Source of the DNA: a virus
Reading direction: 5' to 3' (one strand)
Length of the DNA: 40,019 bases
IMG/VR virus record: IMGVR_UViG_3300045131_001374
Location: 1 to 40,019 of that record
The notes under the pieces were generated by a model. The model was not told the DNA's origin, did not search any database, and saw only the letters and a program-made list of their open reading frames with translations. How positions within the stretch are numbered: position 1 is the stretch's first letter; each line of letters begins with the position of its first letter. Of the stretch, positions 30,326 through 38,172 are shown piece after piece. Position numbers and translations under genes: made by a program.

Positions 30326-31569
30326 CGCACCTCCACATCCGACTGCCATTCAATCCCGCCCGCCTTGGTCAGAATGAACAACGGCAAAGCCCGCTCCGAG
30401 TCGTACTTTGACCGCTTCGTGTACCTATCCGCCGCTGCCGTGGTGGGGAGGACGTACACCCTGCACCGCCCTTGGTCCTCAACCGCGAGGTGATGCGTGT
30501 GCGCGGTAAAAAACGCGTGCCGTCGCGTTGCTGCCCAATCCTTCGCTCGCTCCGTCGCCATGATCTGCCCTAGCGTCGTCCCCTTGGGCGTTTTCGCCTC
30601 GTGCGTGAAACCCATCAGCGTGCAACCGTACCGGACGTATTGGCGGTCGGAATAGGGCGTCACGGACACGTCGGGGGCATTCTCGTACTTCACCATCAGC
30701 GACGTGTGGACTGCGCTTGCTGCGTTCGGGTCGTGATTGCCGGGGCAACGGATGGCGATTACGGGCGCGATTTGGCGGGCGAGTTCGATCATGGTGACAG
30801 CCAGGTCTACGCCATCCCGCAGGATGTCTGAATAGAACCCATCCACGTCCTGTGGCGTCCCCTTGCGCGTCCCGTTGTGGTCGTCGTCAACGTGCAGGAA
30901 GTCGCCCGCGTCGGGCAGGTAGATGGCTTCGGGGCGTCCGAAACGGCATGCGCGTTGAAGCGCGACCGTGAACACGGCGAGGATTACCTTGCGCGCTTCC
31001 TTGCGCCCCTTCCCGTTCGCAGCCCGCATTCCGAAATGAGCGTCAACGGTGGGGATCATGGCGGCGAAGGGTTCAGGGGCGTCGGGTAGAGTCAAGGGCG
31101 TGACGGTAGTTGCGGGGATACCCTCGCGGAAGGCGGCTGCAAGGGGTTCAATCGTATTCGCTTCCCACCGCCGCCATTTGTCCGCGTCTTGCGACGTTTC
31201 CCGCCACTTGTCCGCGTTGATACGATTCTGAACCTGCCCGCGGCGTAGTTGAAAAGCGTCGGCGGCGAGTTCATCAATGGACCGCTCCATCAGTTCTTCG
31301 GCGCTGAACGGCTCCATATCGTGCGTGCGGTGGTGAACGTGCAGGTATCCCCGCATCAGGTCGCGTGGGTAGTGGAAGGTGGCGCACATCTGATTGATGG
31401 TTGCGCCGTTGCTGTACTCACGCAGGATCGCTTTGTGGCGCTCCTCGGACGTAATCAAGACGCGGGACGAACCGGGGACGAATGTACGGTAGTCGCGAGT
31501 GATGGGGTCGAAAACGTACCCGCGATCGTCGTACTTCGGGCCGTCGTAAGCGGTGATTTCTACCGGCAT
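30322..31569 (-). CDS. Metallophosphoesterase with N-terminal HTH
   Basis: A 415-residue protein. Residues about 41-75 look like a helix-turn-helix (SEERHKAILREYSNGATINQ onward), residues 85-160 are a helical linker, and 170-400 are a calcineurin-like phosphoesterase: VDAHFG with D176 and H178, GDFLHVD at 222-228, GNHD at 277-280, and TAHTHH at 355-360. The fused DNA-binding module suggests a nuclease or phosphatase acting on DNA ends or at a fixed site. Such proteins occur near phage packaging or replication genes; the substrate is unknown. Confidence 0.85.
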   Translation of the reverse strand: MPVEITAYDGPKYDDRGYVFDPITRDYRTFVPGSSRVLITSEERHKAILREYSNGATINQMCATFHYPRDLMRGYLHVHHRTHDMEPFSAEELMERSIDELAADAFQLRRGQVQNRINADKWRETSQDADKWRRWEANTIEPLAAAFREGIPATTVTPLTLPDAPEPFAAMIPTVDAHFGMRAANGKGRKEARKVILAVFTVALQRACRFGRPEAIYLPDAGDFLHVDDDHNGTRKGTPQDVDGFYSDILRDGVDLAVTMIELARQIAPVIAIRCPGNHDPNAASAVHTSLMVKYENAPDVSVTPYSDRQYVRYGCTLMGFTHEAKTPKGTTLGQIMATERAKDWAATRRHAFFTAHTHHLAVEDQGRCRVYVLPTTAAADRYTKRSKYDSERALPLFILTKAGGIEWQSDVEVR

Positions 31570-31841
31570 CACACCACCATCCCGGCCTTGCGAGCCTTTT
31601 CGATAGCCTTCGGGGTGCCCCACATCCAACCGTGCGATGCAGCAGCCGACCTCGCGCGCCACGCATCAACGTCGCCCGGTTCTCGACGCAGGCGCTTTTG
31701 AAGCGCGTCACCGTCCTTGACCCCACACTCGCCCGCCATTTCCACAGCGTCCATCAGCATGTTGTCACCTAACTTGGTCAGAATGCCCCGAATCTTTGTG
31801 AGCAACGGGCTTGGATCGTAGGTGTCGATCTGGATAGGCAT
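31569..31841 (-). CDS. Small protein of unknown function
   Basis: A 90-residue protein with DTYDPSPLLTKIRGILTKLG at the start and helical segments including DGDALQKRLRREPGDVDAW. It is basic at the end (PKAIEKARKAGMVV). One-base overlaps with the gene on each side show co-translation. No motif is recognised. Confidence 0.62.
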   Translation of the reverse strand: MPIQIDTYDPSPLLTKIRGILTKLGDNMLMDAVEMAGECGVKDGDALQKRLRREPGDVDAWRARSAAASHGWMWGTPKAIEKARKAGMVV

Positions 31842-32050
31842 CAGTCTTCCTCCGTTTCGTGGTCAACAGCGGCATTGACCGCCAGCATCGCGGAATGTTC
31901 GGACCGTTCCAGGCTCAATCCATCGCGCGGGGACGGGACGGAAACGACTTCGCCATCCATCCCGAAGATGGACAGGAGCGCGGTCAACGCGGCGCACCCC
32001 GCGGTCGGTTCGCCGTTTTCGTCCAGGTGCTCGCCGCGCAGGTGGGTCAT
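31841..32050 (-). CDS. Small acidic protein of unknown function
   Basis: A 69-residue acidic protein (HLDENGEPTAG, DHETEED at the end) joined by an ATGA overlap to the zinc-ribbon gene and by one base to the next gene. Its acidity and size resemble small phage inhibitor or DNA-mimic proteins, but there is no specific evidence. Confidence 0.6.
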   Translation of the reverse strand: MTHLRGEHLDENGEPTAGCAALTALLSIFGMDGEVVSVPSPRDGLSLERSEHSAMLAVNAAVDHETEED

Positions 32051-32361
32051 ACATGCCCCCCAAGCCGCGCAACTTCTGCCCGCAACGCCTCAAGTTCAAC
32101 GTCCTTCGGGTCAACCGCTATGACACGCTCTCCCGGTCCAACGTCGCGGGTATGGCGAATCACCCCCGGTTCGGTCCCTGCCGCGACCTGCGCGTCATGG
32201 CGGGTGCGCAGTTCCTCGGCGGTTTCGGGCGCGTGCTGTCCCACGTCCTCAAAGTCGGCGTCGCGGAGTTTGCCGGGGTGGTAGCAGCATGCGCCGCATT
32301 CCCACCGCCCGTTCACGTCGCGGCGCATCTGGACGGCTCGGCATCGGGGGCAGGTCAGCAT
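32047..32361 (-). CDS. Zinc-ribbon protein
   Basis: A 104-residue protein whose first 26 residues form a zinc ribbon (MLTCPRCRAVQM, then WECGACCYHPG), followed by a charged region and a C-terminal coiled-coil-like helix (DPKDVELEALRAEVARLGG). It overlaps the preceding gene by 7 bp. It is likely an adaptor with unknown partner. Confidence 0.68.
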   Translation of the reverse strand: MLTCPRCRAVQMRRDVNGRWECGACCYHPGKLRDADFEDVGQHAPETAEELRTRHDAQVAAGTEPGVIRHTRDVGPGERVIAVDPKDVELEALRAEVARLGGHV

Positions 32362-32591
32362 GATGCTTCACCCCCATCCGCTTCGTCCTGAATCGCCTTC
32401 CACGCCAGCAACGCCGCGCGGTATCGGTCCTTGCGCTCCTGCACTTGGGATTCAACCGAAGGCGAACCCGTCAACCCCGTCGCCATCATCGCAGCGATCC
32501 GGTCAGGGTGGCATTCATCGCGCGCCGTGGTCAGTTCGCGTTCGGCGGCGAGGTACTCACGCTGCCATGCCCATACTTGTCCGCGTTTCAT
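32355..32591 (-). CDS. Small helical protein of unknown function
   Basis: A 78-residue, highly charged, helical protein (AWQREYLAAERELTTARDE, QVQERKDRYRAALLAWKAI) that would form a helical hairpin or coiled coil. The ATG at 32591 overlaps the stop of the gene before it (ATGA). Confidence 0.64.
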   Translation of the reverse strand: MKRGQVWAWQREYLAAERELTTARDECHPDRIAAMMATGLTGSPSVESQVQERKDRYRAALLAWKAIQDEADGGEASC

Positions 32592-32860
32592 CTCGCCCCC
32601 TCCAACGCCTTCGCGGCATCGCGGTACACCCGGATCGCGTCCTGCACGCGGTCGGGACGGACATGCTGCGTCACGCGACCGTCCGACTCGGACCGCAGAT
32701 TGCCCACGCACGGCATGGACACGCGGCGGGTACCGGAGTCGGGCAGGACGTCCACCGTCACGCGCGGGTCAACGGTGCAATCGGGCGTGCCGAGGTCGCC
32801 CAGGATCGCGTTCGCGATGGTGCGGATGTCGGAAAGGAAGGATTGGATGCGGGTCAACAT
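32588..32860 (-). CDS. Small protein of unknown function
   Basis: A 90-residue protein starting MLTRIQSFLSDIRTIANAIL, with GGAGG seven bases before the ATG, a beta-rich middle (VDPRVTVDVLPDSGTRRVSM) and a helical end. The start overlaps the RusA gene by 7 bp. No family is recognised. Confidence 0.64.
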   Translation of the reverse strand: MLTRIQSFLSDIRTIANAILGDLGTPDCTVDPRVTVDVLPDSGTRRVSMPCVGNLRSESDGRVTQHVRPDRVQDAIRVYRDAAKALEGAR

Positions 32861-33309
32861 TCGATTTCCTCCACCAAGATTTCCGTGTGCGCCTGTTCGC
32901 CAATCGCGGCGTAGAACCGTCGCGAACCGTCCCAGTTGTCGATTTGGGTGTCGTCTGTGAACACGCCCGCCCACTTCATCCCGTCAGCGCTGCTCTTGAA
33001 TAGGTTGTCGAGGTCGGGCTTGCCCGTGAACGGCATCCGCCCTTCGTCCGCGCCCATGAGCAGCCCGGTACGCTTGGAACGCTTCAAGAGGCGTTGCGGG
33101 CGGTCGAAAACGTACAGCGCGCGGACGTGAACCAACCCCGTCAGGAATCCCACGTCACCGTCAAGGGCGATATGGGCGTAGTCGCAGACGCGGGATTGGT
33201 AGTCCTTCGTTTTGCCCGCGGTGAAGGACGTTGCGTGCCCGTTGATGGTCCCGAGCGTCTTGGACTTGCCCACAGGGGGGCCGGGGACGGTGAAGGTCAA
33301 GCGGTCCAT
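32854..33309 (-). CDS. rusA: RusA-like Holliday junction resolvase
   Basis: A 151-residue endonuclease that cuts four-way junctions, useful for resolving replication and recombination intermediates before packaging. Motifs are the N-terminal FTVPGPPVGKSK strand and loop, and KPDLDNLFKSSADG (D99, D101) with a second acidic cluster FTDDTQ (D119, D120), the RusA active site. The start at 33309 has a strong GGAGG site; an in-frame ATG at 33375 forms an ATGA overlap with the previous gene and would add 22 residues. Confidence 0.9.
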   Translation of the reverse strand: MDRLTFTVPGPPVGKSKTLGTINGHATSFTAGKTKDYQSRVCDYAHIALDGDVGFLTGLVHVRALYVFDRPQRLLKRSKRTGLLMGADEGRMPFTGKPDLDNLFKSSADGMKWAGVFTDDTQIDNWDGSRRFYAAIGEQAHTEILVEEIEC

Positions 33310-33371
33310 GCAACCTCCGAGTACGCTATCCGCCACCGCGCGCGCCGCGTGACGTTCCGAGTCAGTGGGGG

Positions 33372-33953
33372 TCATGGGGACACCATCCGCGCCAGGTTCA
33401 ACAGCACGTCCCGAAACTCGGGTGGGGTTGCGAGGCGTTGGTTGTGTGACAACCGCTGGCAAACGCCCGTCCGAATCAACCGCCGCCGTTCCTCGCCCGT
33501 CGCAGTATCAGCACCGGGGACGCGCTTGACCGGATGGTTCCATTTCAGCGCGGGCGGGTTGTCAACGCCGCACAGGTACAACCACGTCAGTTTGCGAGCG
33601 CGGTGCCCGTAGTTCCCTTGTGACACGCAGCAGGTCCATCCGCCGCCGCCGTCCGCGATCCATCCGCCGTGGCGCGGAGGGGATGGAATCCCAAACGCCC
33701 GCCACGCAGACGAACCCTCGGGATGCTCCAAGATACCCCCGAAGCGCCGCACGGATTCAAGGGCGGCGGCAAAGCACCCATCATCCTGCCCTATCGTTTC
33801 GCCAGCGTACCGTCCCCACCGCTGGCACGGCGGGTGCGCCACGACCGGGAATGGACCAGGGCACAACCGCGCGTCCCGCACCTCATCCCACGGGTCAACG
33901 CCGGGGAGGTCGAAGTAGCAGCCGTTTGTGGCGACGTAGAGGGCGGCAATCAT
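33372..33953 (-). CDS. PPCQ-motif phage protein (methyltransferase-like)
   Basis: A 193-residue protein with VDPWDEVRDAR, VVAHPPCQRWGRYAG, FGGILEHPEGSSAWRAFG and GGWTCCVSQGNYGHRARKLT. I recognise this as a common but uncharacterised phage protein that is sometimes labelled DNA methylase because of the PPC motif, like the catalytic PC(Q/N) of cytosine-C5 methyltransferases. It is too short for a full C5 enzyme and lacks an obvious SAM-binding FxGxG. Two ATGA overlaps join it to neighbours. Confidence 0.7.
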   Translation of the reverse strand: MIAALYVATNGCYFDLPGVDPWDEVRDARLCPGPFPVVAHPPCQRWGRYAGETIGQDDGCFAAALESVRRFGGILEHPEGSSAWRAFGIPSPPRHGGWIADGGGGWTCCVSQGNYGHRARKLTWLYLCGVDNPPALKWNHPVKRVPGADTATGEERRRLIRTGVCQRLSHNQRLATPPEFRDVLLNLARMVSP

Positions 33954-34189
33954 TCGGGCACCATCCCGGTTCCATCACAATTCCTACAAGAACCATCCCG
34001 ACCGCCCTTGCCGTTGCAGAACGCGCAATAGACCAGAACCCCGCTTACCCCCGGATGCGCCGCTTCCCACTTCGCCCGGCACGCGGGACAAATCACGTCC
34101 CCATCCAACCATCCCGGCTCGCGCCATTCGGGGACGGTTGCGGGTTGCTCCGTGTGGCAGTCATGGCAGAACCACGTCGCGTCCGTCAT
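33950..34189 (-). CDS. DnaJ-like zinc-finger protein
   Basis: A 79-residue protein with four paired cysteines: FCHDC, ICPAC, then CAFCNGKGGRDGSCRNCDGTG, which repeats the CxxCxGxG style of DnaJ zinc domains. It overlaps neighbours by ATGA on both sides. It may be a small adaptor in the replication complex; the evidence is position only. Confidence 0.68.
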   Translation of the reverse strand: MTDATWFCHDCHTEQPATVPEWREPGWLDGDVICPACRAKWEAAHPGVSGVLVYCAFCNGKGGRDGSCRNCDGTGMVPE

Positions 34190-34752
34190 GCCCCACCCCC
34201 AATCACTTCCCGGATGGCACCCTCAATCTGTCCAAGGCCCGTCCAAGGCGTTTCGCGACCGGACCGGGGGGATTCGCCCACCAAGTCGAGGAACGGGCGT
34301 AGAGCGGGCCGTTTCGCGGCTTGTTGCGCAGCGCGAAGGGAACGACCCCGGCGACACTCGCAAGACGCGGTTGTTTTCATCGCGGTCCAAGTCTTGACGG
34401 GCGGCGACACGACACGTTCAACCTCGGAGCGGTTGCAGTCGTGCGGGAGGTAAAAGTTCTGACCTTCCACCGTCAACCGCCAAAGCATGATTTGCCCGTA
34501 GTCGCAGAACGGGCAGTGCTCATCCTGCATTGTGGCGTTGGAGGCTTCTCGGGCTACGGCGTCCGAGACTTCGCTAGGGGTCGGGCATTCATCGCCCGTG
34601 ACGGCGTGTTCAGCGTAGAACCGCGCGACACGTCCCCACGCGGAACCGTCCTGCAACCGGAGTACCGACTGATACGCCGCCATGCGGTGCGCGCCGCAGT
34701 TGTAGGTACCGCTGAACACGCCCCATGCGTCTGCGAACTCCCTTTCAAGCAT
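34186..34752 (-). CDS. Early protein of unknown function, zinc-binding
   Basis: A 188-residue protein starting MLEREFADAWGVFSGTYN. It has an N-terminal helical domain (about 1-75), a zinc-like cluster CPFCDYG with HDCN and CEC (about 80-130) and a helical basic end. The start at 34752 overlaps the helicase-methyltransferase gene by 8 bp and has GAGG upstream. Position after the helicase and replication organiser suggests a replication accessory (perhaps a helicase loader-like role), not proven. Confidence 0.66.
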   Translation of the reverse strand: MLEREFADAWGVFSGTYNCGAHRMAAYQSVLRLQDGSAWGRVARFYAEHAVTGDECPTPSEVSDAVAREASNATMQDEHCPFCDYGQIMLWRLTVEGQNFYLPHDCNRSEVERVVSPPVKTWTAMKTTASCECRRGRSLRAAQQAAKRPALRPFLDLVGESPRSGRETPWTGLGQIEGAIREVIGGGA

Positions 34753-36982
34753 CGTCGCCCTCGATTCCGTCCGCCGCGAACAGATCGCCCTGCGCCATGG
34801 CGGCACGCAGGTTCTTGCGTGCAACCCGCCAGTATCCGGGCTTCAATTCGATACCGACGTACTTCCGGCCGTGCTGCAACGCGACGTAGCCTTCCGATCC
34901 GATGCCAGCAAAGGGGGACAGGACCGTATCCCCGCGATTCGACCAGAGCCGCACGCACCGTTCAATGGTCCCGAGTTGCAGCGGGCAGACGTGCTTTTCG
35001 TCCTTTTCGTCCCGAGCCTGGGCGACTTGCAACGTGTCTGATTCGCGGATGCCGTACCAGATCGGCCGCGCCCAGAGAATCCAGTCCTCGTTCGTCACGT
35101 CGTCGCCGGGGCGCACGGGTTCCGTGTTTTCCTCGGGATGCCGGAACAGGAGGATGTAATCGGCCATGGCGGGACGCAACCATGCGGAGTCGCGCTCCTT
35201 CTGGACGAACATCAACTGCTTGGACTTCGTCCGAATCGCCTGCGCCTGCGGGTCCTTGTCAATCACGACCTCGCCGTCGTACACCCATCCCGCGGACACG
35301 AACGCGCGCACGGTATCCGCCCGGAAGTCCCGCCACCCGATGATCCCGTGCGTCGCCTTCGTAGTCGTGACCTGTTGAACGTGAACGCAGGCACGCCGCC
35401 CCGGCTTCGTGACGCGGAGCAGTTCGGGAATCAGGTATCCGAAGTGCTTAAAGAACTCGTCGTAATCCTTCGCGTTGCCCATGTCCCGGTCGGACGCGGA
35501 ATAGGTGTAAAGCGAGGCGAACGGCGGGGAGAACACGGACAACCCGATGGACGAATCGGGAACCTCCTGGATGCGCTCCACGCAGTCCCCGAGCATCAAC
35601 TTCCACTGGCCTTCCCGAATGTCATCGTCGGTCGTGTATTCGTCCATCTGCCGCACCCCCCTTACAGATTCGAGTTGTGAATCGTGCATCGCGGCGACCA
35701 CCGCGGAAGCCATGCGGGTCGCGTCCAGTTCCTTCCGGCGCACGTTCCCGGCGATTTCCCCTTCGGCCTCGGAAATGACGATCCGCACATCAACGGGTTC
35801 CTTCTGGCCGAAGCGGTAGCAGCGCCGGATGGACTGGTAGTAGGCTTCGTACGAATCTCCCAGGCCGAGGAACAGCATCTTGTGACAGTGCTGCCAGTTC
35901 ATCCCGAACCCGAAGATTGCGGGCTTGGTCGCCATGTGGCGAACCGTACCCGAGCGCCAGGCGCGTTCACGTTCGATCTTGGTGGACTCGTCATCCTGCC
36001 CGGCGACGGACACGCAATCGGTGCCCAACGCCTTCGCAATCGCGTCCTGTTCCGCGTTCAGTCCGCACCAGATCAACCACTGACTGTCGGGGTCGGCGCG
36101 GATGATTTCGACCGCGCGGGCGACACGCGCATCCATGGTTTCGCGGCGAACCTCGGAACGCCCCGTGACGCCCCCCAGGCCCGCAGCGAAAAGCATCCCG
36201 TCCGGTTTCCAGTCGGACTGGACGACTTCATCCTTAACGTGCATCGGGGGCAGGACAAATCCATCGTCGGCGTATCCAAGGTCGGACGGGGCGCGGATGA
36301 ACGCCGCCCATTTCGCCATCCAAGAGTACATCGCGTCGGCGCTCCAACCCTTGAGCCGCCAGCCGTTTGCGCCGCACTCCCGGCCGTTGCCCTTTTCATC
36401 GTGAACGAACCACGTCGCCAGCATTTCCGTGCGGGACATGACACCCAAGAACTCGGCGTGGTTCGCGAGTTCTGCAACGTCATTCGGGGCCGGGGTCGCG
36501 GTGCAGCAGAGTCGGTAAGGGATGCTGGTGAACTGCGACAGAAGCAGGGACCGCGTCTTGCCGTCGATGCTTTTCAGGATGCTCGATTCGTCCAGAACGA
36601 TAGCATCGAACGGAACACCGACGAACTTCCCGATGCGCTCGTAGTTCGTCGTCCAGACACCAGGACCGTCGCCGCATTCGGACGGGTCCAAGACGCGGCG
36701 GACTTCCATCCCGATTCGGGCCGCTTCTGCGATGGTCTGCGTCCCGACCGCGATCGGGGTGACAATCAGGACGCGGCCCGCGAAGGCACGCGCCCATTCC
36801 AACTGCATCAGCGTCTTGCCGAGTCCGCAGTCCGCGAAGATCGCCGCGCGCCCCAACCGCACCGCCCATCGGACGATATCGGCCTGGAACTGGTACAGCA
36901 TCGGATGGACCGGGGGCGGCTCGATGCCGCACGGTTGGATCACGTGCGCCTTGGATGCGATAAAATCGTTGTAACGGATCAT
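34745..36982 (-). CDS. SNF2-like helicase fused to N4-type DNA methyltransferase
   Basis: A 745-residue fusion. Residues 25-410 are a superfamily 2 SNF2-like ATPase: GLGKT at 53-57, DESS at 131-134, TATPAPND at 161-168 and QSIRRCYRFGQKEPV at 383-397. Residues about 455-735 are a beta-class amino-methyltransferase in permuted order: SPPF at 485-488 (the catalytic motif usual for N4-cytosine) then FAGIGSEG at 691-698 (SAM binding). No endonuclease gene is near, so it is likely a solitary modifier that may translocate on DNA while methylating, for protection against host restriction. The start at 36982 forms an ATGA overlap. Confidence 0.88.
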   Translation of the reverse strand: MIRYNDFIASKAHVIQPCGIEPPPVHPMLYQFQADIVRWAVRLGRAAIFADCGLGKTLMQLEWARAFAGRVLIVTPIAVGTQTIAEAARIGMEVRRVLDPSECGDGPGVWTTNYERIGKFVGVPFDAIVLDESSILKSIDGKTRSLLLSQFTSIPYRLCCTATPAPNDVAELANHAEFLGVMSRTEMLATWFVHDEKGNGRECGANGWRLKGWSADAMYSWMAKWAAFIRAPSDLGYADDGFVLPPMHVKDEVVQSDWKPDGMLFAAGLGGVTGRSEVRRETMDARVARAVEIIRADPDSQWLIWCGLNAEQDAIAKALGTDCVSVAGQDDESTKIERERAWRSGTVRHMATKPAIFGFGMNWQHCHKMLFLGLGDSYEAYYQSIRRCYRFGQKEPVDVRIVISEAEGEIAGNVRRKELDATRMASAVVAAMHDSQLESVRGVRQMDEYTTDDDIREGQWKLMLGDCVERIQEVPDSSIGLSVFSPPFASLYTYSASDRDMGNAKDYDEFFKHFGYLIPELLRVTKPGRRACVHVQQVTTTKATHGIIGWRDFRADTVRAFVSAGWVYDGEVVIDKDPQAQAIRTKSKQLMFVQKERDSAWLRPAMADYILLFRHPEENTEPVRPGDDVTNEDWILWARPIWYGIRESDTLQVAQARDEKDEKHVCPLQLGTIERCVRLWSNRGDTVLSPFAGIGSEGYVALQHGRKYVGIELKPGYWRVARKNLRAAMAQGDLFAADGIEGDDA

Positions 36983-37815
36983 TCCGACCAACCTCCCAGT
37001 TTTGACAACGCCAGTTCGGATGCGGTCATGCGGCGGGCTTCAGGGAACTGCATCGGTTTCGGTTCGGGCGGGTTGTCGTCCGTCGCCATGAACTGATCAA
37101 CGTGCGCGCCGTCCCGCAGAATCAGGTCGATGCCGTTGTACTTCTTGCCTGCGGGGTTCTCACCCATGTGGTAAGACGACTTCGCGCAGCCGTCGATAGC
37201 CTTGCAACAGTCCGCGACGGTGTACTTCCGCAGGATGCGGTTGATCATGGCGCGGCGCTTGTCGTCCAGTTTCGCTTTGGCGTATCCGTGAACCTTCTGC
37301 CAATGGGCGAACACGTCCATAGCATCGTGCCCGTCCTTGGACGGGTGAGGATCCGCAGGATCCGATAGATTTGCTTCTGCTTCTGCTTCTGCTTGGCGTT
37401 TCTGTCCGTTACCAACCGTTACAGGCGTTACAGTAACGTTACCGGGCGTTACATCCTTTCGTTTCCGGTAGTTCTGGACGCGGATTCTGGTCTGCTCGCG
37501 CTGAACAGAAGCGTCTGCCATCTCGCGGTACTTCGAGTAGTTCACGACGTGCCACTGGTTCGGCGCGATTTGCAGCACGCGCCGCCCGTCGTCGCCGGTA
37601 CTTGTGGAACACGCATCGGGATTCTGGAATATTTCAAGGGCTGTGGTCATTTGCTCAACAGTCAGGTTCGCGGAACGGGCAAGGGCGGTAGGCGTTCCGT
37701 ACACCGTCCCGTCTTGGTCCGACAGAAGCAACATCGTTACCCATGCGATCCGGGTCGTTGCCGACTCATCCCACACGGACGACTTGATCATTCGGTCAAA
37801 CAGTTTGACGTACAT
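36979..37815 (-). CDS. Phage replication initiation protein/replisome organiser
   Basis: A 278-residue protein. Residues 1-95 resemble a winged-helix origin-binding domain (YVKLFDRMIKSSVWDES, then TPTALARSANLTVEQMTTAL). A linker contains AEAEAEANL, coded by a GCTTCT hexamer repeat. The C-terminal part (DDKRRAMINRILRKYTVADCC, then HMGENPAGKKYNGIDLILRD) matches the helicase-loading end of lambda O-like and DnaD/DnaT-like proteins. It is the second gene of the leftward early operon, so replication would start from the immediate early promoter. Confidence 0.82.
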   Translation of the reverse strand: MYVKLFDRMIKSSVWDESATTRIAWVTMLLLSDQDGTVYGTPTALARSANLTVEQMTTALEIFQNPDACSTSTGDDGRRVLQIAPNQWHVVNYSKYREMADASVQREQTRIRVQNYRKRKDVTPGNVTVTPVTVGNGQKRQAEAEAEANLSDPADPHPSKDGHDAMDVFAHWQKVHGYAKAKLDDKRRAMINRILRKYTVADCCKAIDGCAKSSYHMGENPAGKKYNGIDLILRDGAHVDQFMATDDNPPEPKPMQFPEARRMTASELALSKLGGWSE

Positions 37816-37829
37816 CCCGCCCCCAATCC

Positions 37830-38066
37830 TCAATCAGTTCCGCTGTTTGCGCATTCTTTCGGCTCCCACAGGTACGCATCGGGGTACAACAGGGACAGCA
37901 GCGGAATCCCGAGGACGGCATGGGCACGGGCGGCGAGTGCAGGCGAACAGGTACCCGACCGTTCCGCCTGACTGACCGCGGATTGCGTCACCCCCAAACG
38001 GATAGCCAATTCCCCTTGTGTTACACGAGGGTTCTGCGCGTTTCTCCAAATGCGAATGAAACTCAT
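37830..38066 (-). CDS. Cro-like HTH regulator
   Basis: A 78-residue XRE-type DNA-binding protein with TQGELAIRLGVTQSAVSQAE as the helix-turn-helix (about residues 16-36), followed by a short helical dimer region and a polar tail. It is the first gene from the leftward promoter, divergent from the CI-like gene, the standard place of Cro. A strong AGGAGG lies four bases before the ATG. It should bind the palindromes at 38115-38159. Confidence 0.85.
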   Translation of the reverse strand: MSFIRIWRNAQNPRVTQGELAIRLGVTQSAVSQAERSGTCSPALAARAHAVLGIPLLSLLYPDAYLWEPKECANSGTD

Positions 38067-38108
38067 GTATCCTCCTCATCAACCCCCGATTCGTTCGGAG
38101 GCGGGTGC

Positions 38109-38137
38109 AGCGTAAACAGCGACGCTGTTAATGTCAA
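38109..38137 (-). promoter_or_regulatory. Leftward early promoter
   Basis: On the minus strand TTGACA (38137-38132) is followed after exactly 17 bases by TACGCT (38114-38109). The -10 is weak, but the -35 is perfect. The entire spacer except two bases is the perfect palindrome of the operator. Transcription would begin near 38101, about 35 bases before the Cro-like gene. Confidence 0.7.
38115..38129. promoter_or_regulatory. Operator O1, perfect 15-bp palindrome
   Basis: AACAGCG-A-CGCTGTT, both arms perfect around one central base. It fills the spacer of the leftward promoter, so a bound dimer would block polymerase directly. Likely ligands are the CI-like and Cro-like proteins on either side. 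Confidence 0.82.
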
Positions 38138-38144
38138 GAGCAAA

Positions 38145-38159
38145 AACACCGGTACTGTT
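38145..38159. promoter_or_regulatory. Operator O2, imperfect
   Basis: AACACCG-G-TACTGTT keeps the outer AACA and TGTT of O1 in a 15-bp frame. Its centre is 30 bp from the O1 centre, about three helical turns, which suits cooperative dimer binding. It lies just upstream of the repressor start and could autoregulate it. Confidence 0.55.
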
Positions 38160-38172
38160 ACGGGGGGGGCAG

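Noticed and set aside
34745-36982. Complete restriction-modification or DISARM system
   Set aside because: No nuclease domain, no specificity subunit and no other DISARM genes are present.
35684-37096. 470-codon + strand frame
   Set aside because: Shadow of the helicase-methyltransferase gene, whose motifs are on the minus strand.
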